A DNA stretch of 64,000 nucleotides from positions 301,452 through 365,451 of the forward strand of contig NZ_JAHCMU010000002.1 in assembly GCF_018449435.1 (NCBI RefSeq), written 5' to 3'. The stretch is from Flagellimonas sp. 389 (GTDB lineage Bacteria; Bacteroidota; Bacteroidia; Flavobacteriales; Flavobacteriaceae). Every line of letters starts with the position of its first letter. Position 1 is the stretch's first letter. The position numbers were made by a program, and so were the translations under genes. A model generated the notes under the pieces. That model saw nothing but the letters and a program-made list of their open reading frames with translations. It had not been told where the DNA came from and made no database searches. This document shows positions 35,333-44,388 of this stretch, piece by piece.

Positions 35333-36442
35333 TTATAGGGTTATGATAACCCTTTTAACCCTAGGTGAAATTGCAGTCAGGATTTCGTATGCTATTGTGT
35401 TAGCAGAAGTTGCGAAACTTTCTGCTGAGTTATTTGGTCCAAAAATCAAAACTTCATCTCCTTCATTACAATCAATATTGGTAACGTCTATCATAATCAT
35501 ATCCATACACACGTTGCCAATAATGGAAGCTTTTTCTCCATTGACAAAAACATAACTTCTTTCATTGCCATATTGTCTGCCAATACCATCTGCATGACCA
35601 AGCGGCAATGTTGCGGTTCTTCTGTGGTTTTTGGGTGTAAAGGCCCTATTATAACCTACGCTTTCGTTCGGCTGTATTTTATGGATCTGGGAAATGATGG
35701 TTTTTAAGGTGGCTACAGGTTTCAGTTGTTCATCAAAAGCCTTGTCATTGCCATAACCGTAGAGTCCAATGCCACTTCGGACCATTTCAAATTGTGCTTC
35801 GGGATAATTTAAGATTCCCGAGGTGTTCAATAGATGCCGAAAAGGAACATAACCTAACTTATTGTTGAGTGCAACACTTATTTTTTGAAAGGTCGTTATT
35901 TGCTTTTGACTAAAGGCTTTTTCGGACTTATCTTCCGAAGCAGCTAGGTGGGAAAAAATGGAAGTTACCTTAAGTTCTTGTCTATTTTTCAATTGTAGCA
36001 CAATAGAATCAATATCATTTTCTCTAAATCCCAAACGATTAAGACCGGTATTAAATTTAATATGGACAGGATAATCCGTTTGATTTTTCTCCTTGGCAAC
36101 CGCTAAAAAGAGCGTAAGGATTTTTGGCGAGTACAAACTAGGTTCCAAGCAATGTTCTATAACTTCACCAAAGTTTATAGGCTGTGGATGCAAAACTAAA
36201 ATTGGTGTTGTAACGCCTGCATTTCTTAGTAAAATACCTTCATTCACATAGGCAACGGCAAAATAATCTGCACCCAACTCTTCCATTTTTTTAGCAATGG
36301 TCACCATATCACTGCCATAGGCAAAGGCTTTTACAACAGCTAAAAATTTGGTTTGGGGCGCTAATCTAGATTTTAAAAATTTGTAGTTGTGTTCTAGCGC
36401 AGCTAAATCTATTTGCAGTGTAGTCTCACCAACTTTATCCAT
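35333..36442 (-). CDS. alr: Alanine racemase
   Basis: A 369-residue PLP enzyme interconverting L- and D-alanine for peptidoglycan. The PLP lysine is in [11 protein letters not shown], a variant of the usual VKADAYGHG with Phe and Ser substitutions; the second-base Tyr region is GYNRAFTPK, with GIGR following, and NVCMDM(I)MIDVT marks the C-terminal beta domain. Its ATG overlaps the last 8 bases of thymidine kinase, so the two are translationally coupled. Confidence 0.94.
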   Translation of the reverse strand: MDKVGETTLQIDLAALEHNYKFLKSRLAPQTKFLAVVKAFAYGSDMVTIAKKMEELGADYFAVAYVNEGILLRNAGVTTPILVLHPQPINFGEVIEHCLEPSLYSPKILTLFLAVAKEKNQTDYPVHIKFNTGLNRLGFRENDIDSIVLQLKNRQELKVTSIFSHLAASEDKSEKAFSQKQITTFQKISVALNNKLGYVPFRHLLNTSGILNYPEAQFEMVRSGIGLYGYGNDKAFDEQLKPVATLKTIISQIHKIQPNESVGYNRAFTPKNHRRTATLPLGHADGIGRQYGNERSYVFVNGEKASIIGNVCMDMIMIDVTNIDCNEGDEVLIFGPNNSAESFATSANTIAYEILTAISPRVKRVIITL

Positions 36443-37079
36443 TGGCGGCTTTCTTTTTTGCTTCTACTTCTTCGGCATCAACATTCATCTGGCTTACTTT
36501 TTCTTTGAGCATGGCTTTGTAGAATGCTGCTCTGCTCAATGGTTCGTACTCACCGGTTTCTCCAAGTAATACTAATTTGTCCTCATCTGATTTTCTAAAA
36601 CTGTAATTGGCCAGATTTCCGGTACGTGTGCAAACTGCGTGGACTTTGGTCACATATTCTGCTGTAGCCATGAGTGCGGGCATGGGTCCAAAAGGATTCC
36701 CCTTAAAGTCCATATCCAATCCTGCAACAACAACACGGACACCGCGATTGGCCAAATCATTACAGACAGTAATAATCTCATCATCAAAAAATTGGGCTTC
36801 GTCGATTCCAACAACATCACAATCATCTGCGAGCAAACGAATGTTAGCTGCAGCAGGAACAGGGGTAGACCTAATTTCATTGGAGTCATGGGAGACCACC
36901 ATATCTTCATGATAGCGGGTGTCCACAATGGGCTTAAAGATCTCCACTTTTTGTTTGGCAAATTGTGCACGCTTCAATCTTCTGATCAATTCTTCGGTCT
37001 TTCCAGAGAACATGGAACCACAGATAACTTCTATCCATCCAAATTGTTCTTTAGGGTTTACCGTGTTTTCGAGAAACAT
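36435..37079 (-). CDS. tdk: Thymidine kinase (type II)
   Basis: A 214-residue salvage enzyme phosphorylating thymidine. P-loop [15 protein letters not shown] (near residue 21), Walker-B-like DEAQFFDDE, and a lasso region ending LANYSFRK...[11 protein letters not shown]. Of the structural zinc cysteines normally present as pairs, I see only VCTRTG; the expected CxxC partners are absent, which seems to be usual in Bacteroidetes. First gene of the tdk-alr unit. Confidence 0.95.
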   Translation of the reverse strand: MFLENTVNPKEQFGWIEVICGSMFSGKTEELIRRLKRAQFAKQKVEIFKPIVDTRYHEDMVVSHDSNEIRSTPVPAAANIRLLADDCDVVGIDEAQFFDDEIITVCNDLANRGVRVVVAGLDMDFKGNPFGPMPALMATAEYVTKVHAVCTRTGNLANYSFRKSDEDKLVLLGETGEYEPLSRAAFYKAMLKEKVSQMNVDAEEVEAKKKAANG

Positions 37080-37090
37080 ACCGTATTTTT

Positions 37091-37116
37091 AAACGAAATT
37101 GCGTAGTTTTTCGTTT
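37091..37116. repeat. Inverted repeat in the tdk leader
   Basis: AAACGAA-N12-TTCGTTT, 7-bp arms, immediately upstream of the tdk start and opposite the divergent gene at 37237. It could be an operator, but no regulator points to it. Confidence 0.3.
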
Positions 37117-37236
37117 GATTAAAGCAAAGCACAAAACTACTAAAAAAATATGCCTCGATTTAAGAATAAAATTTAACCTTTTGTTCTTAGTGGTATACTA
37201 AAAATGATTTTATTTTTATAGTACAAATTAATAGCT

Positions 37237-37923
37237 ATGATACGGAAATTAAGGGAGGAGCTGATAAAACTGTCCACTGATATTATAACTACCAGAGAGG
37301 ACAAAGAATTGACGGAACTTTATGATAAGGCCAAAGAGATTTATGAAAAGCTGGCGGTACTCAAATTTATAGATGAGAAGCTAAACGATGTTGAAGTGGA
37401 CGTTTCCAAGAATGTAATTGCATCGCGATTTGAAAAAATGGCGAATGCCGTATTGAGCGAGAACATTTCGGTGCCGGAAAGTAATCCCCATGAAGAAGAT
37501 ATTATCATACCCGGAATGGACACTATTAAAGACATGGTCTCAGAAATGCCTTCGGATGTGGCGGTAGAACATGTTTTTAAAGAGTTTGTAGCAAAACCTG
37601 AATTCATCAAGAACGAGAAAGAAATACTTTCCCCTACGGACGAAAAGGTAATTTCTGAAAATGTAAGGTCAAGATCCTTGAACGATACATACATTAAAGA
37701 CCTTCAAATTGGTCTTAACGATAAACTGGCCTTTGTAAAGCATTTGTTCAATGGAAATATGGATGATTATATGCGAGTACTTTCCCAATTGAATACCATT
37801 GATACCGAAGAACGGTCCAAGGCGTTTATCAAAAATATGGTAAAACCAGAGTATCATGATTGGACGGGCAAGGAGGAATATGAAACACGTTTTATAGCGC
37901 TAATAGAGCGTAGGTTCGCTTAA
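37237..37923 (+). CDS. Conserved-looking hypothetical protein
   Basis: A 228-residue soluble acidic protein without signal peptide or cysteines. The N-terminal ~60 residues are strongly helical (MIRKLREELIKLSTDI...LYDKAKEIYEKLAVLKFI), a variable Glu/Ser/Pro-rich middle (~75-145) follows, and the C-terminal ~80 residues look most conserved: LNDKLAFVKHLFNGNMDDYMRV, then DWTGKEEYETRFIALIERRF. I recall similar C-terminal segments in Bacteroidetes hypothetical proteins but no function. It is divergent from tdk and followed by a DoxX-like gene and rsmI on the same strand. Confidence 0.75.
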   Translation: MIRKLREELIKLSTDIITTREDKELTELYDKAKEIYEKLAVLKFIDEKLNDVEVDVSKNVIASRFEKMANAVLSENISVPESNPHEEDIIIPGMDTIKDMVSEMPSDVAVEHVFKEFVAKPEFIKNEKEILSPTDEKVISENVRSRSLNDTYIKDLQIGLNDKLAFVKHLFNGNMDDYMRVLSQLNTIDTEERSKAFIKNMVKPEYHDWTGKEEYETRFIALIERRFA

Positions 37924-37980
37924 TTCAACTCCATCCATTTTACTTTTTATACTTTTAAGGCCACTACAACCTTAAAATAA

Positions 37981-38343
37981 ATGACCATGAATCTGAAGAA
38001 AATTCTTTTCTGGGCTTCAACTGTATTGTTGACGGCCATTATGTGTTTTTCAGTTTACAATTATTTTTTCAATCATGGAATGATTCGGGAATTTTTCGTG
38101 AATATGGGATATCCCACGTATCTTATTTACCCTATGGCGGTTGCAAAAATTCTAGGATTATTGGCCATATGGGGAAATTTTTCAAAATGGTTGAAAGAGT
38201 GGGCCTATGCAGGATTCTTCTTCAATTCAATTTTGGCATTTTTTGCGCATTACATGGTCAGTGACGGTGAACATATGGGAGCTGTTCTTGCATTTATCTT
38301 TGTTCTGACCTCTTATTTTTCGGAAAAAGAAGTAAGACGGTAA
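37981..38343 (+). CDS. DoxX-like family membrane protein
   Basis: A 120-residue protein with four predicted helices (~7-25, 45-62, 72-92, 97-113) and the MVAKILGLLA-like middle segment (YPMAVAKILGLLAIWG) found in DoxX-like proteins. Function within the family is poorly defined. A second ATG two codons downstream (MNLKK) is an equally good start. It lies 9 bp before rsmI, so the two are probably co-transcribed. Confidence 0.8.
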   Translation: MTMNLKKILFWASTVLLTAIMCFSVYNYFFNHGMIREFFVNMGYPTYLIYPMAVAKILGLLAIWGNFSKWLKEWAYAGFFFNSILAFFAHYMVSDGEHMGAVLAFIFVLTSYFSEKEVRR

Positions 38344-38352
38344 CATAAATTT

Positions 38353-39024
38353 ATGGGGAAATTATATTTGGTGCCGACACCAATAGGAAATCTGGAGGAT
38401 ATCACACTTAGGGCCATAAAAACCCTTAAAGAAGTTGATTGTATTCTTGCGGAGGATACCCGTACTAGCGGAAAACTGCTCAAACATTTTGAGATTGATA
38501 CACCGCTGCAAAGCCATCATATGCACAATGAGCATAAACAAGTGGATATTTTGGTCGAAAAACTTAAAGGAGGTGTTAGCTTTGCTTTAATTTCCGATGC
38601 CGGAACCCCGGCGATTTCAGACCCTGGATTTTTATTGACCCGGGCATGTGTGGAAAACGATATAGCAGTTGAATGTCTTCCTGGAGCAACAGCATTCGTT
38701 CCAGCACTAGTGAACAGTGGACTCCCCAATGACCGTTTTGTCTTTGAAGGATTTCTACCGATTAAAAAGGGCAGACGAACCCGATTGCAAATATTGGCGG
38801 AAGAAAAAAGAACGATGGTATTTTACGAATCGCCCCATAAATTGCTTAAAACCTTGACCCAATTTGTGGAATACTTTGGTGCGGATAGATTGGTTTCTGT
38901 TTCGCGGGAATTGACCAAAATGTATGAGGAAACCATTAGGGGAACAGCAGCCGAAGTTCTAGAACATTTTACAGTAAAACCACCTAAAGGTGAGTTTGTT
39001 ATTATAGTTGGGGGAAAACCTTAA
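38353..39024 (+). CDS. rsmI: 16S rRNA (cytidine(1402)-2'-O)-methyltransferase RsmI
   Basis: A 223-residue tetrapyrrole-methylase-fold enzyme that 2'-O-methylates C1402 in the decoding site. The start GKLYLVPTPIGNLEDITLRAIKTL is diagnostic; further motifs are AEDTRTSGKLL, ISDAGTPAISDPGF and LPGATAFVPALVNSGLP(N)DRFVFEGFLP. Slightly short because the extra C-terminal domain of enterobacterial RsmI is missing, as is common in Bacteroidetes. Confidence 0.96.
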   Translation: MGKLYLVPTPIGNLEDITLRAIKTLKEVDCILAEDTRTSGKLLKHFEIDTPLQSHHMHNEHKQVDILVEKLKGGVSFALISDAGTPAISDPGFLLTRACVENDIAVECLPGATAFVPALVNSGLPNDRFVFEGFLPIKKGRRTRLQILAEEKRTMVFYESPHKLLKTLTQFVEYFGADRLVSVSRELTKMYEETIRGTAAEVLEHFTVKPPKGEFVIIVGGKP

Positions 39025-39079
39025 ACTGATAGTAAACAGCTATATTTCCGACTTACTTAGTCAATAACCTAAAACCAAA

Positions 39080-40132
39080 GTGGTACAAAAATTACATCCC
39101 GAACTGAACAAGGTGTACTTTATAAACAAGTATACCCTACTACACATTATTTCTGGTTCGGGGACTATCCAAGTCGATTTCAAAAACTATAACGATTGGC
39201 AAGACAAGGCCATTTACTTGGAAAAAGGTCAGTATATCAAATTCTTTTCAGATGATTTTGTTGTAAGAAAGATAGAATTCCCAAACAAGACTGTTTTTGA
39301 GAAGAAAGAAGTACGAGTACTCTTTAAACATTTGATTTCGTTGGGCTATATCAACTTTAACGAATGCGAGGAGTGCAAAAGATATTTGTCCAACACTGCG
39401 TTTTCTGAAAATACTTCCGAAATCATAGATATTTCCTCCAAGCAATGGTATTGGCAAAACCCTTTTCAAGCCAGCAAGCAAGAATATCAGATTATTTTCG
39501 ATGTTAAAGAGATTATCGATAAGGAATATTACGGCAATTTCAACAACAATGACCTTTCAGCTTTAATGTTGGAAAATGGATACAATGCCCAAGCACTCGT
39601 TAAGGATAAAATAGGGCTATCTGTAAAGACGTTGCTTTCTAACAAAAGATTGATGGAGAGCAAAAAGAAAATAGCATTTACAGACAAGAGTATTCAAGAG
39701 GTTTCTTATGAAACAGGGTACAAGGACCCAGCATATTTCAACCGGGTATTTAAAAACACCACGGGACAGACCCCATCAGATTTCCGAAACGATTTCGATT
39801 ATGAAAATCGTGATACGTTCACCAAGAACCTTATCGAATTATTAAAGGACCATCATGCGGAGCATCGGAATCTTGAATTTTATGCTGACAAAATGAATCT
39901 CTCCATAAAAGCACTATCCAAAAAAACGAGAGCGAAAATGAATGCATCTTTAGGTCAGTTGATTCGAAATGAATTGATTTCCACCTCAAAAAAACTATTG
40001 CTTCAAGAAGCATCTATAAAGGATATTGCATATAAACTTGGTTTTGAAGAGGCCAATCACTTCTCACACTTCTTTAAAAATTACACAGGGAGCACTCCCA
40101 CCGATTACAAAATCAAAAAGTACAATTCTTAG
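39080..40132 (+). CDS. AraC-family regulator with two HTH modules
   Basis: A 350-residue protein from a GTG start. The N-terminal ~150 residues resemble a cupin-like sensory domain (SGSGTIQVDF, LEKGQYIKFF). Two AraC-type DNA-binding modules follow. The first ends SIQEVSYETGYKDPAYFNRVFKNTTGQTPSDFR; the second, after DHHAEHRNLEFYADKM, ends SIKDIAYKLGFEEANHFSHFFKNYTGSTPTDYK (each quoted in part for the family signature). Having both complete in one chain is unusual. It may regulate the NTF2-like and YHS genes downstream. Confidence 0.85.
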   Translation: MVQKLHPELNKVYFINKYTLLHIISGSGTIQVDFKNYNDWQDKAIYLEKGQYIKFFSDDFVVRKIEFPNKTVFEKKEVRVLFKHLISLGYINFNECEECKRYLSNTAFSENTSEIIDISSKQWYWQNPFQASKQEYQIIFDVKEIIDKEYYGNFNNNDLSALMLENGYNAQALVKDKIGLSVKTLLSNKRLMESKKKIAFTDKSIQEVSYETGYKDPAYFNRVFKNTTGQTPSDFRNDFDYENRDTFTKNLIELLKDHHAEHRNLEFYADKMNLSIKALSKKTRAKMNASLGQLIRNELISTSKKLLLQEASIKDIAYKLGFEEANHFSHFFKNYTGSTPTDYKIKKYNS

Positions 40133-40224
40133 CGTCTTTTTTGTATGCCCTAAAGGGCTTTCCATTCTGAAATTTGCAGTGTAATTACAAACTAAAATTT
40201 GTTTAATCATTAAAAATAGAAGTA

Positions 40225-40578
40225 ATGGATATTAAATCATTGGCCACCGAAATGGATGGCATTATAGGCAAAGGAGCCATTGTAGACGCAGTAAAACAAT
40301 TCTTCGCAGAAGACGCAACAACATCTGACTATAATGGACTAGCGACCACTGACAAACAGCAAATGGTCGAAAAAATGGAAGGCTTCGCAGGAGCGATTGC
40401 TCAAGTAAACGGCATAACCCACCATCATACAATTGTAGATGGAAATGTATCAGCGTCAGAATTCACTTTTGATTTCAACATGAAGGATGACAGCAAAATC
40501 TACTGGCACGAGATCATTCGTCGCGTTTGGAACAACGATGGTAAAGTAGTTGAGGAAGAGTATTTCAACGCTCAATAA
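40225..40578 (+). CDS. SnoaL/NTF2-like small protein
   Basis: A 117-residue soluble protein with an NTF2-type layout: helices MDIKSLATEMDGIIGKGAIVDAVKQFFAEDA, then strands with HHHTIVDGNVSASEF and a C-terminal WHEIIRRVWNNDGKVVEEEYF. It resembles in plan the protein at 29622-29990 but shares little sequence. No catalytic residues can be named. Positioned between the AraC regulator and the YHS protein gene. Confidence 0.7.
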   Translation: MDIKSLATEMDGIIGKGAIVDAVKQFFAEDATTSDYNGLATTDKQQMVEKMEGFAGAIAQVNGITHHHTIVDGNVSASEFTFDFNMKDDSKIYWHEIIRRVWNNDGKVVEEEYFNAQ

Positions 40579-40759
40579 ATGTTCCCCTATTTCTCTCATA
40601 TTAAAAAAGGTAATCGACTGCATCGCAATAGTGAGAGTAGTTTTGGCACCCTTTTTATAAGGTCCAGATTGCATTATCAATTAGGACTTGTAGAGAAAAA
40701 TATTAATAGAAATAAAGACGTAATAATTAAAAACAAGTAAATATTTAAAGAAAAGTAAA

Positions 40760-41230
40760 ATGAAAATTTTAAAATTATCCATAGTAGTAGTAGCATTAAC
40801 ATTTGCTACAAGTTTATCGGCCCAGGACAAAATGGCCAACAATATTGACAACAGTAATATTGCACTTGCAGGTTATAGCCCTGTATCCTATTTGGATTTG
40901 GGATTGGCTCAAAGAGGTAACAAAGCGTACAAATCTGAGTACAAGAAAGTAGTATATTATTTCACTTCTGGAGAGCAAAAGGCAACTTTTGATAAAAACC
41001 CTTCCAAGTACATGCCTCAATATGGTGGTTTCTGTGCTTTTGGAATCTATGCTGGAGCAAAATTCAGAGTAGACCCAACTAAATTCATAGTAAAAGACGG
41101 AAAATATTATTTGTATTTGAACAATGTGGAGTTTGATGCAAAACAACTTTGGCTTGCAGAAAACAATCATGGTAAATTAAAAAGTGTTGCGGACACCAAT
41201 TGGAAAAAGTTAGGTAAGACACATAACTAG
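40760..41230 (+). CDS. Secreted YHS-domain protein
   Basis: A 156-residue protein with a signal peptide (MKILKLSIVVVALTFATSLSAQ) and one YHS-like domain: NIALAGYSPVSYLDLGLAQRG, YYFTSGEQKATFDKNPSKYMPQYGGFCAFGIYAGAKF. YHS domains often bind metals, but only one Cys (GGFCAF) is present here, so metal binding is uncertain. It is followed 31 bp later by a small membrane protein, probably one unit. The 181-bp spacer upstream holds its likely promoter but no pattern I can assign firmly. Confidence 0.85.
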   Translation: MKILKLSIVVVALTFATSLSAQDKMANNIDNSNIALAGYSPVSYLDLGLAQRGNKAYKSEYKKVVYYFTSGEQKATFDKNPSKYMPQYGGFCAFGIYAGAKFRVDPTKFIVKDGKYYLYLNNVEFDAKQLWLAENNHGKLKSVADTNWKKLGKTHN

Positions 41231-41261
41231 ACTATTTTAATAATCGCTAAAATTTTAGATC

Positions 41262-41615
41262 ATGAAATTTGTAACCAAAAGAATTCACGCATTTTTAGAT
41301 TACCCCGTAGCTATTGCATTAATAGTGCTGCCATTCTTGTTAGGTTTGGGCGGTTCTAACCCGTTGGCTTTGCAGCTTTCGGTAGCTACAGGAGTTGCAG
41401 CCTTTGTGCTAACGTTACTAACAGATCACCATTTGGGAGCACTAAAAGTTATTCCTTATAAGTTTCATCTGTTGGTTGATTTTATAGTTGCCGTAGTGTT
41501 TATCCTGGCACCTTTTATTCTTTCTTTTCAGGGAATAGATGCTTATTACTATTGGATAAATGGAATTGCGGTACTAACGGTGGTTAGCCTTCATAAAGAA
41601 GAAATAAGGGCCTAG
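41262..41615 (+). CDS. SPW-repeat-like four-helix membrane protein
   Basis: A 117-residue integral membrane protein with four helices (~13-28, 34-52, 68-86, 92-108) and the HAFLDYPVAIALIVLPFLLG start seen in SPW-type proteins. Function unknown; partnership with the YHS gene is suggested by spacing. A terminator hairpin follows 146 bp later. Confidence 0.75.
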   Translation: MKFVTKRIHAFLDYPVAIALIVLPFLLGLGGSNPLALQLSVATGVAAFVLTLLTDHHLGALKVIPYKFHLLVDFIVAVVFILAPFILSFQGIDAYYYWINGIAVLTVVSLHKEEIRA

Positions 41616-41761
41616 AACAAGGAAAATGGAGAACAATGCTAAAACCAAGTTCTTTTTCACATAAAAACAACTAAAGATTTAGATTGGTTGTGGTTCAAAG
41701 CATGTCAATTGTATGATTGATGTGCTTTGGTGCTTACTATGAACCATAAAATTAGTCCAAC

Positions 41762-41797
41762 AAAAGCTAAGTGTAGTTTTGACCACCTAGCTTTTTT
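41762..41797 (+). terminator. Rho-independent terminator after the YHS/SPW genes
   Basis: AAGCTA-a-GTG / CAC-c-TAGCTT stem with one internal mismatch, loop of 10 nt, followed by TTTT. It ends 16 bases before the glycosylase gene. The preceding stretch from 41616 shows no gene. Confidence 0.65.
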
Positions 41798-41812
41798 ATA
41801 CATTTAACAAAC

Positions 41813-42388
41813 ATGAAACAATTACTTTCCGATATCCGCAAGTGTGAAGTGTGCATAGAACACCTTCCTTTAGGTCCACGGCCCATAGTGGCCGGACACC
41901 CAGATGCACGAATTTTGATTATTGGCCATGCACCAGGCACCAAAGTACATAAAACCGGAATACCATGGGATGACCAAAGTGGCAAACAACTCAGAAAATG
42001 GATGGATGTAACGGAAGAAGAATTTTACGACGCGACCAAAATCGCACAAATGCCCATGGGATTTTGTTATCCCGGAAAAGGAAAAACAGGAGATATACCT
42101 CCAAGAGCCGAATGTGCTCCTCTATGGCATAAGCCGCTTCTCAAAAAAATGCCCAATATAAAATTAAAGATTCTTATTGGGCAATACTCCCAGCGGTATT
42201 ATTTGGGAAAGAGAATGGAAAAAAATTTAACCGAGACCGTGCGGAATTTCATCAACTATGTACCCGATTATTTTGTAATACCGCATCCATCGCCCAGAAA
42301 TCGATTTTGGATAAGCAATAATCCTTGGTTTGAAGAGGAGGTTGTACCCATGCTTCAAAACCATATAGCCCAACAACTAAAAAGCTAG
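41813..42388 (+). CDS. Uracil-DNA glycosylase family protein, Fe-S (Udg4-like) type
   Basis: A 191-residue protein of the UDG superfamily: motif GHAPGTKVHKTGIPW (~38-52) near the N-terminus and HPSPRNRFW in the C-terminal part, corresponding to the water-activating and DNA-intercalating motifs. Four cysteines, Cys11-Cys14 (CEVC) and Cys85/Cys101 separated by 15 residues, match the arrangement that ligates the 4Fe-4S cluster in family 4 enzymes. Expected to remove uracil or other deaminated bases. Its stop overlaps the convergent Crp-type gene by 4 bases. Confidence 0.85.
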   Translation: MKQLLSDIRKCEVCIEHLPLGPRPIVAGHPDARILIIGHAPGTKVHKTGIPWDDQSGKQLRKWMDVTEEEFYDATKIAQMPMGFCYPGKGKTGDIPPRAECAPLWHKPLLKKMPNIKLKILIGQYSQRYYLGKRMEKNLTETVRNFINYVPDYFVIPHPSPRNRFWISNNPWFEEEVVPMLQNHIAQQLKS

Positions 42389-42969
42389 TAAGAAATACTA
42401 GAACGTAACCTGCTAAAGGTTTCTGGTTTCATATTGAGATATGAGGCCAAGTATTTTTGGGGAATCACTTTTAATTCATCCGGGCAACGCTGCATGAATG
42501 TGACATAACGCTGTTCCGCTGATAGGGTCAAAAGCTCCACTTCCCGATGCAAACGACCAAATAAGATTTCTTGAAAAAACAAACGGCCCCAAATATTGAA
42601 ATCGGGGAACTTTTGAAACAAACCTTGATAATCGGTCAATGAAATGCCCAATAACTTCGAAGGTTTTAGGGCTTCTAAAAATGTATGGGATTGCTGCTTG
42701 GAAATAAACGAATCAAAGACTCCGGATGGACTTCCCGAATAGGAAAACCCCAAAACCACTTTCTCTCCCTTTTCGTTCAGGATATAGATGGCCTGTACGC
42801 CTTCAAGCACAAAATAAAAGTAACGCTCAATAGCACCAGCTTCGGTTATAAGATCGTATTGATTAAAGGTTTTAGGCTTCCAAAGCGAACGAAAATAGTT
42901 TTCCTCTTCTTTTTCAAAATTGACTTGTGGAAAGAATTGCTTTAAGCGAAGAAAAGTCTCATCATTCAT
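42385..42969 (-). CDS. Crp/Fnr-family transcriptional regulator
   Basis: A 194-residue regulator: cyclic-nucleotide-binding-like beta barrel (~25-115, AGAIERYFYFVLEGVQAIYI, GFSYSGSPSGVFDSF) and a compact winged helix at the C-terminus (IPQKYLASYLNMKPETFSRLRSSI). No Cys cluster of the Fnr type is present, so oxygen sensing through Fe-S is unlikely. The helix-turn-helix is short as in many Flavobacteria members. Target unknown. Confidence 0.88.
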   Translation of the reverse strand: MNDETFLRLKQFFPQVNFEKEEENYFRSLWKPKTFNQYDLITEAGAIERYFYFVLEGVQAIYILNEKGEKVVLGFSYSGSPSGVFDSFISKQQSHTFLEALKPSKLLGISLTDYQGLFQKFPDFNIWGRLFFQEILFGRLHREVELLTLSAEQRYVTFMQRCPDELKVIPQKYLASYLNMKPETFSRLRSSISY

Positions 42970-43050
42970 AACACTCCGACTATAGGGAATCTAAAAATAG
43001 CTAATATCAACTATAGTCAAAGAAAAAGTGAAAGTAGAAAGATGAACGGG

Positions 43051-43620
43051 TTACGCCAGAATTTCATCAATCTGTACCATGTGCCGCTCCAAATGGCAAA
43101 GCAAAAATTCAAAAGCTTCGGGAAGATAAAATTTTACAACAGGACCTATTGCCGATGTAACCTTGATTTTGGACACGTCTTTGTTCCTGCTTTTTAAGAT
43201 AGACTGCTTTAGATGGTTGTGCAATTCAAAAAACGCATCGAAAACCTCGTCTATTTTTTCGCCTGTCAATTCGTTCTTGTCCAATAATGGCTCAAACCGC
43301 TTTAGCGTTTTCATTTTCATTTTTCTGACCCCATTTTTAGGTTGTTGCCCCTCAATAACAAATTTCTGCCAACGTCTTGCCTTGAATCCATCCGGTTCTT
43401 TATCGATATCTGCTGATTTTGCTAGCGTATCATTTATTTTCTCCACATACTTGCCATAAGCAACGTTGAGGTGTGCAATGATTTCAACAATGTTCCACGC
43501 TTTTGGATTTGGAGGTGTTTTTAATGTGGTCACATCTAAAGTCTGATGCTTTTTTACGGTATTTAGAATATGATTTAACCGCTGAATTTGATTTTCCGAG
43601 GTGAGGACCAATGCTGCCAT
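43051..43620 (-). CDS. DinB-like family protein
   Basis: A 189-residue helical protein with a DinB-type layout: WNIVEIIAHLNVAYGKYVEKI in the first bundle helix and a C-terminal FEFLLCHLERHMVQIDEIL. The spaced His residues (HLN, HLERH) suit the metal triad of this family. Role in thiol chemistry or stress is a family guess only. ATG at 43620 was chosen over an upstream TTG at 43638. Confidence 0.75.
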   Translation of the reverse strand: MAALVLTSENQIQRLNHILNTVKKHQTLDVTTLKTPPNPKAWNIVEIIAHLNVAYGKYVEKINDTLAKSADIDKEPDGFKARRWQKFVIEGQQPKNGVRKMKMKTLKRFEPLLDKNELTGEKIDEVFDAFFELHNHLKQSILKSRNKDVSKIKVTSAIGPVVKFYLPEAFEFLLCHLERHMVQIDEILA

Positions 43621-43730
43621 ACTTCTATTTTTTAGCAAAGTTCAAGGTTAATGTTGCTACAAAACTTGATATAGGTCAAGAAATCCAAGAATCAAAAAAT
43701 CCAACAGCGAAGCGGTCTAACGTCTAATAT

Positions 43731-44333
43731 CTAATATCTAGACCCATCATGTTTCCCTTCTTCCCAACCATGTTTCCCCAAATACTGTTCCCCACTTTCA
43801 ACAGCACCCTCTTCTATAGAAGTACCCATGGAGTCGTTCCAGCGGTTCAAATATCCAAATAAGGAGATTACACCGAGCATCTCCACAATTTCACCTTCGT
43901 TCCAATGTTCGTAGAGTTTTGCTTTGATTTCTGCATCCACTGCATTGGGAACTTGGGAGGCGGCCAAGGAAAAATCTAAAGCTGCGCGTTCGGCTTCTGA
44001 GAAAGCTGCGTGGGTTCGGTATTCCCAAATATTGTCCAATTGCTCCTGTTCTGCACCATAACGCTCTGCAGCCCTAATGGCATGTGCTTGACAATATCGA
44101 CATCCCGTGGCATTACTGCTAACCCATGCAATCATCCGTTTTAAAGCTGACGTAACCCTACCTTCATTGGCCATTACGGCTTTATTTAGGTTGATAAATG
44201 CCTTTGAAATTGCAGGCCTATGCTGCATGGTTAATACCGAATTTGGGCAAAACCCAAGGGTCTCGTTAAAGAATTCGGCGAGCTTTTTTGTCTCTGCATC
44301 GTGATTAGGGTCAAGCGGATTTACTAAGGCCAT
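43731..44333 (-). CDS. Carboxymuconolactone decarboxylase / AhpD-like protein
   Basis: A 200-residue AhpD-fold protein. The redox motif CRYCQAHAIRAAERYG (CxxCxxH) is intact, pointing to peroxidase-coupled activity and not to lactone decarboxylation. A longer frame upstream would overlap the divergent OsmC gene region; ATG at 44333 gives MALVNPLDPN and is preferred. The 55-bp spacer to the divergent OsmC gene must hold both promoters, so the two antioxidant genes are likely co-regulated. Confidence 0.9.
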   Translation of the reverse strand: MALVNPLDPNHDAETKKLAEFFNETLGFCPNSVLTMQHRPAISKAFINLNKAVMANEGRVTSALKRMIAWVSSNATGCRYCQAHAIRAAERYGAEQEQLDNIWEYRTHAAFSEAERAALDFSLAASQVPNAVDAEIKAKLYEHWNEGEIVEMLGVISLFGYLNRWNDSMGTSIEEGAVESGEQYLGKHGWEEGKHDGSRY

Positions 44334-44388
44334 GAATGTAGTTTTAAATTGTATTTTTGATGACCACAAGAAACAAAAATTTGACATC

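Noticed and set aside
40147..40158. GCCCTAAAGGGC hairpin after the AraC gene as a terminator
   Set aside because: Four-pair stem with a 4-nt loop and only three following T; too weak to call.
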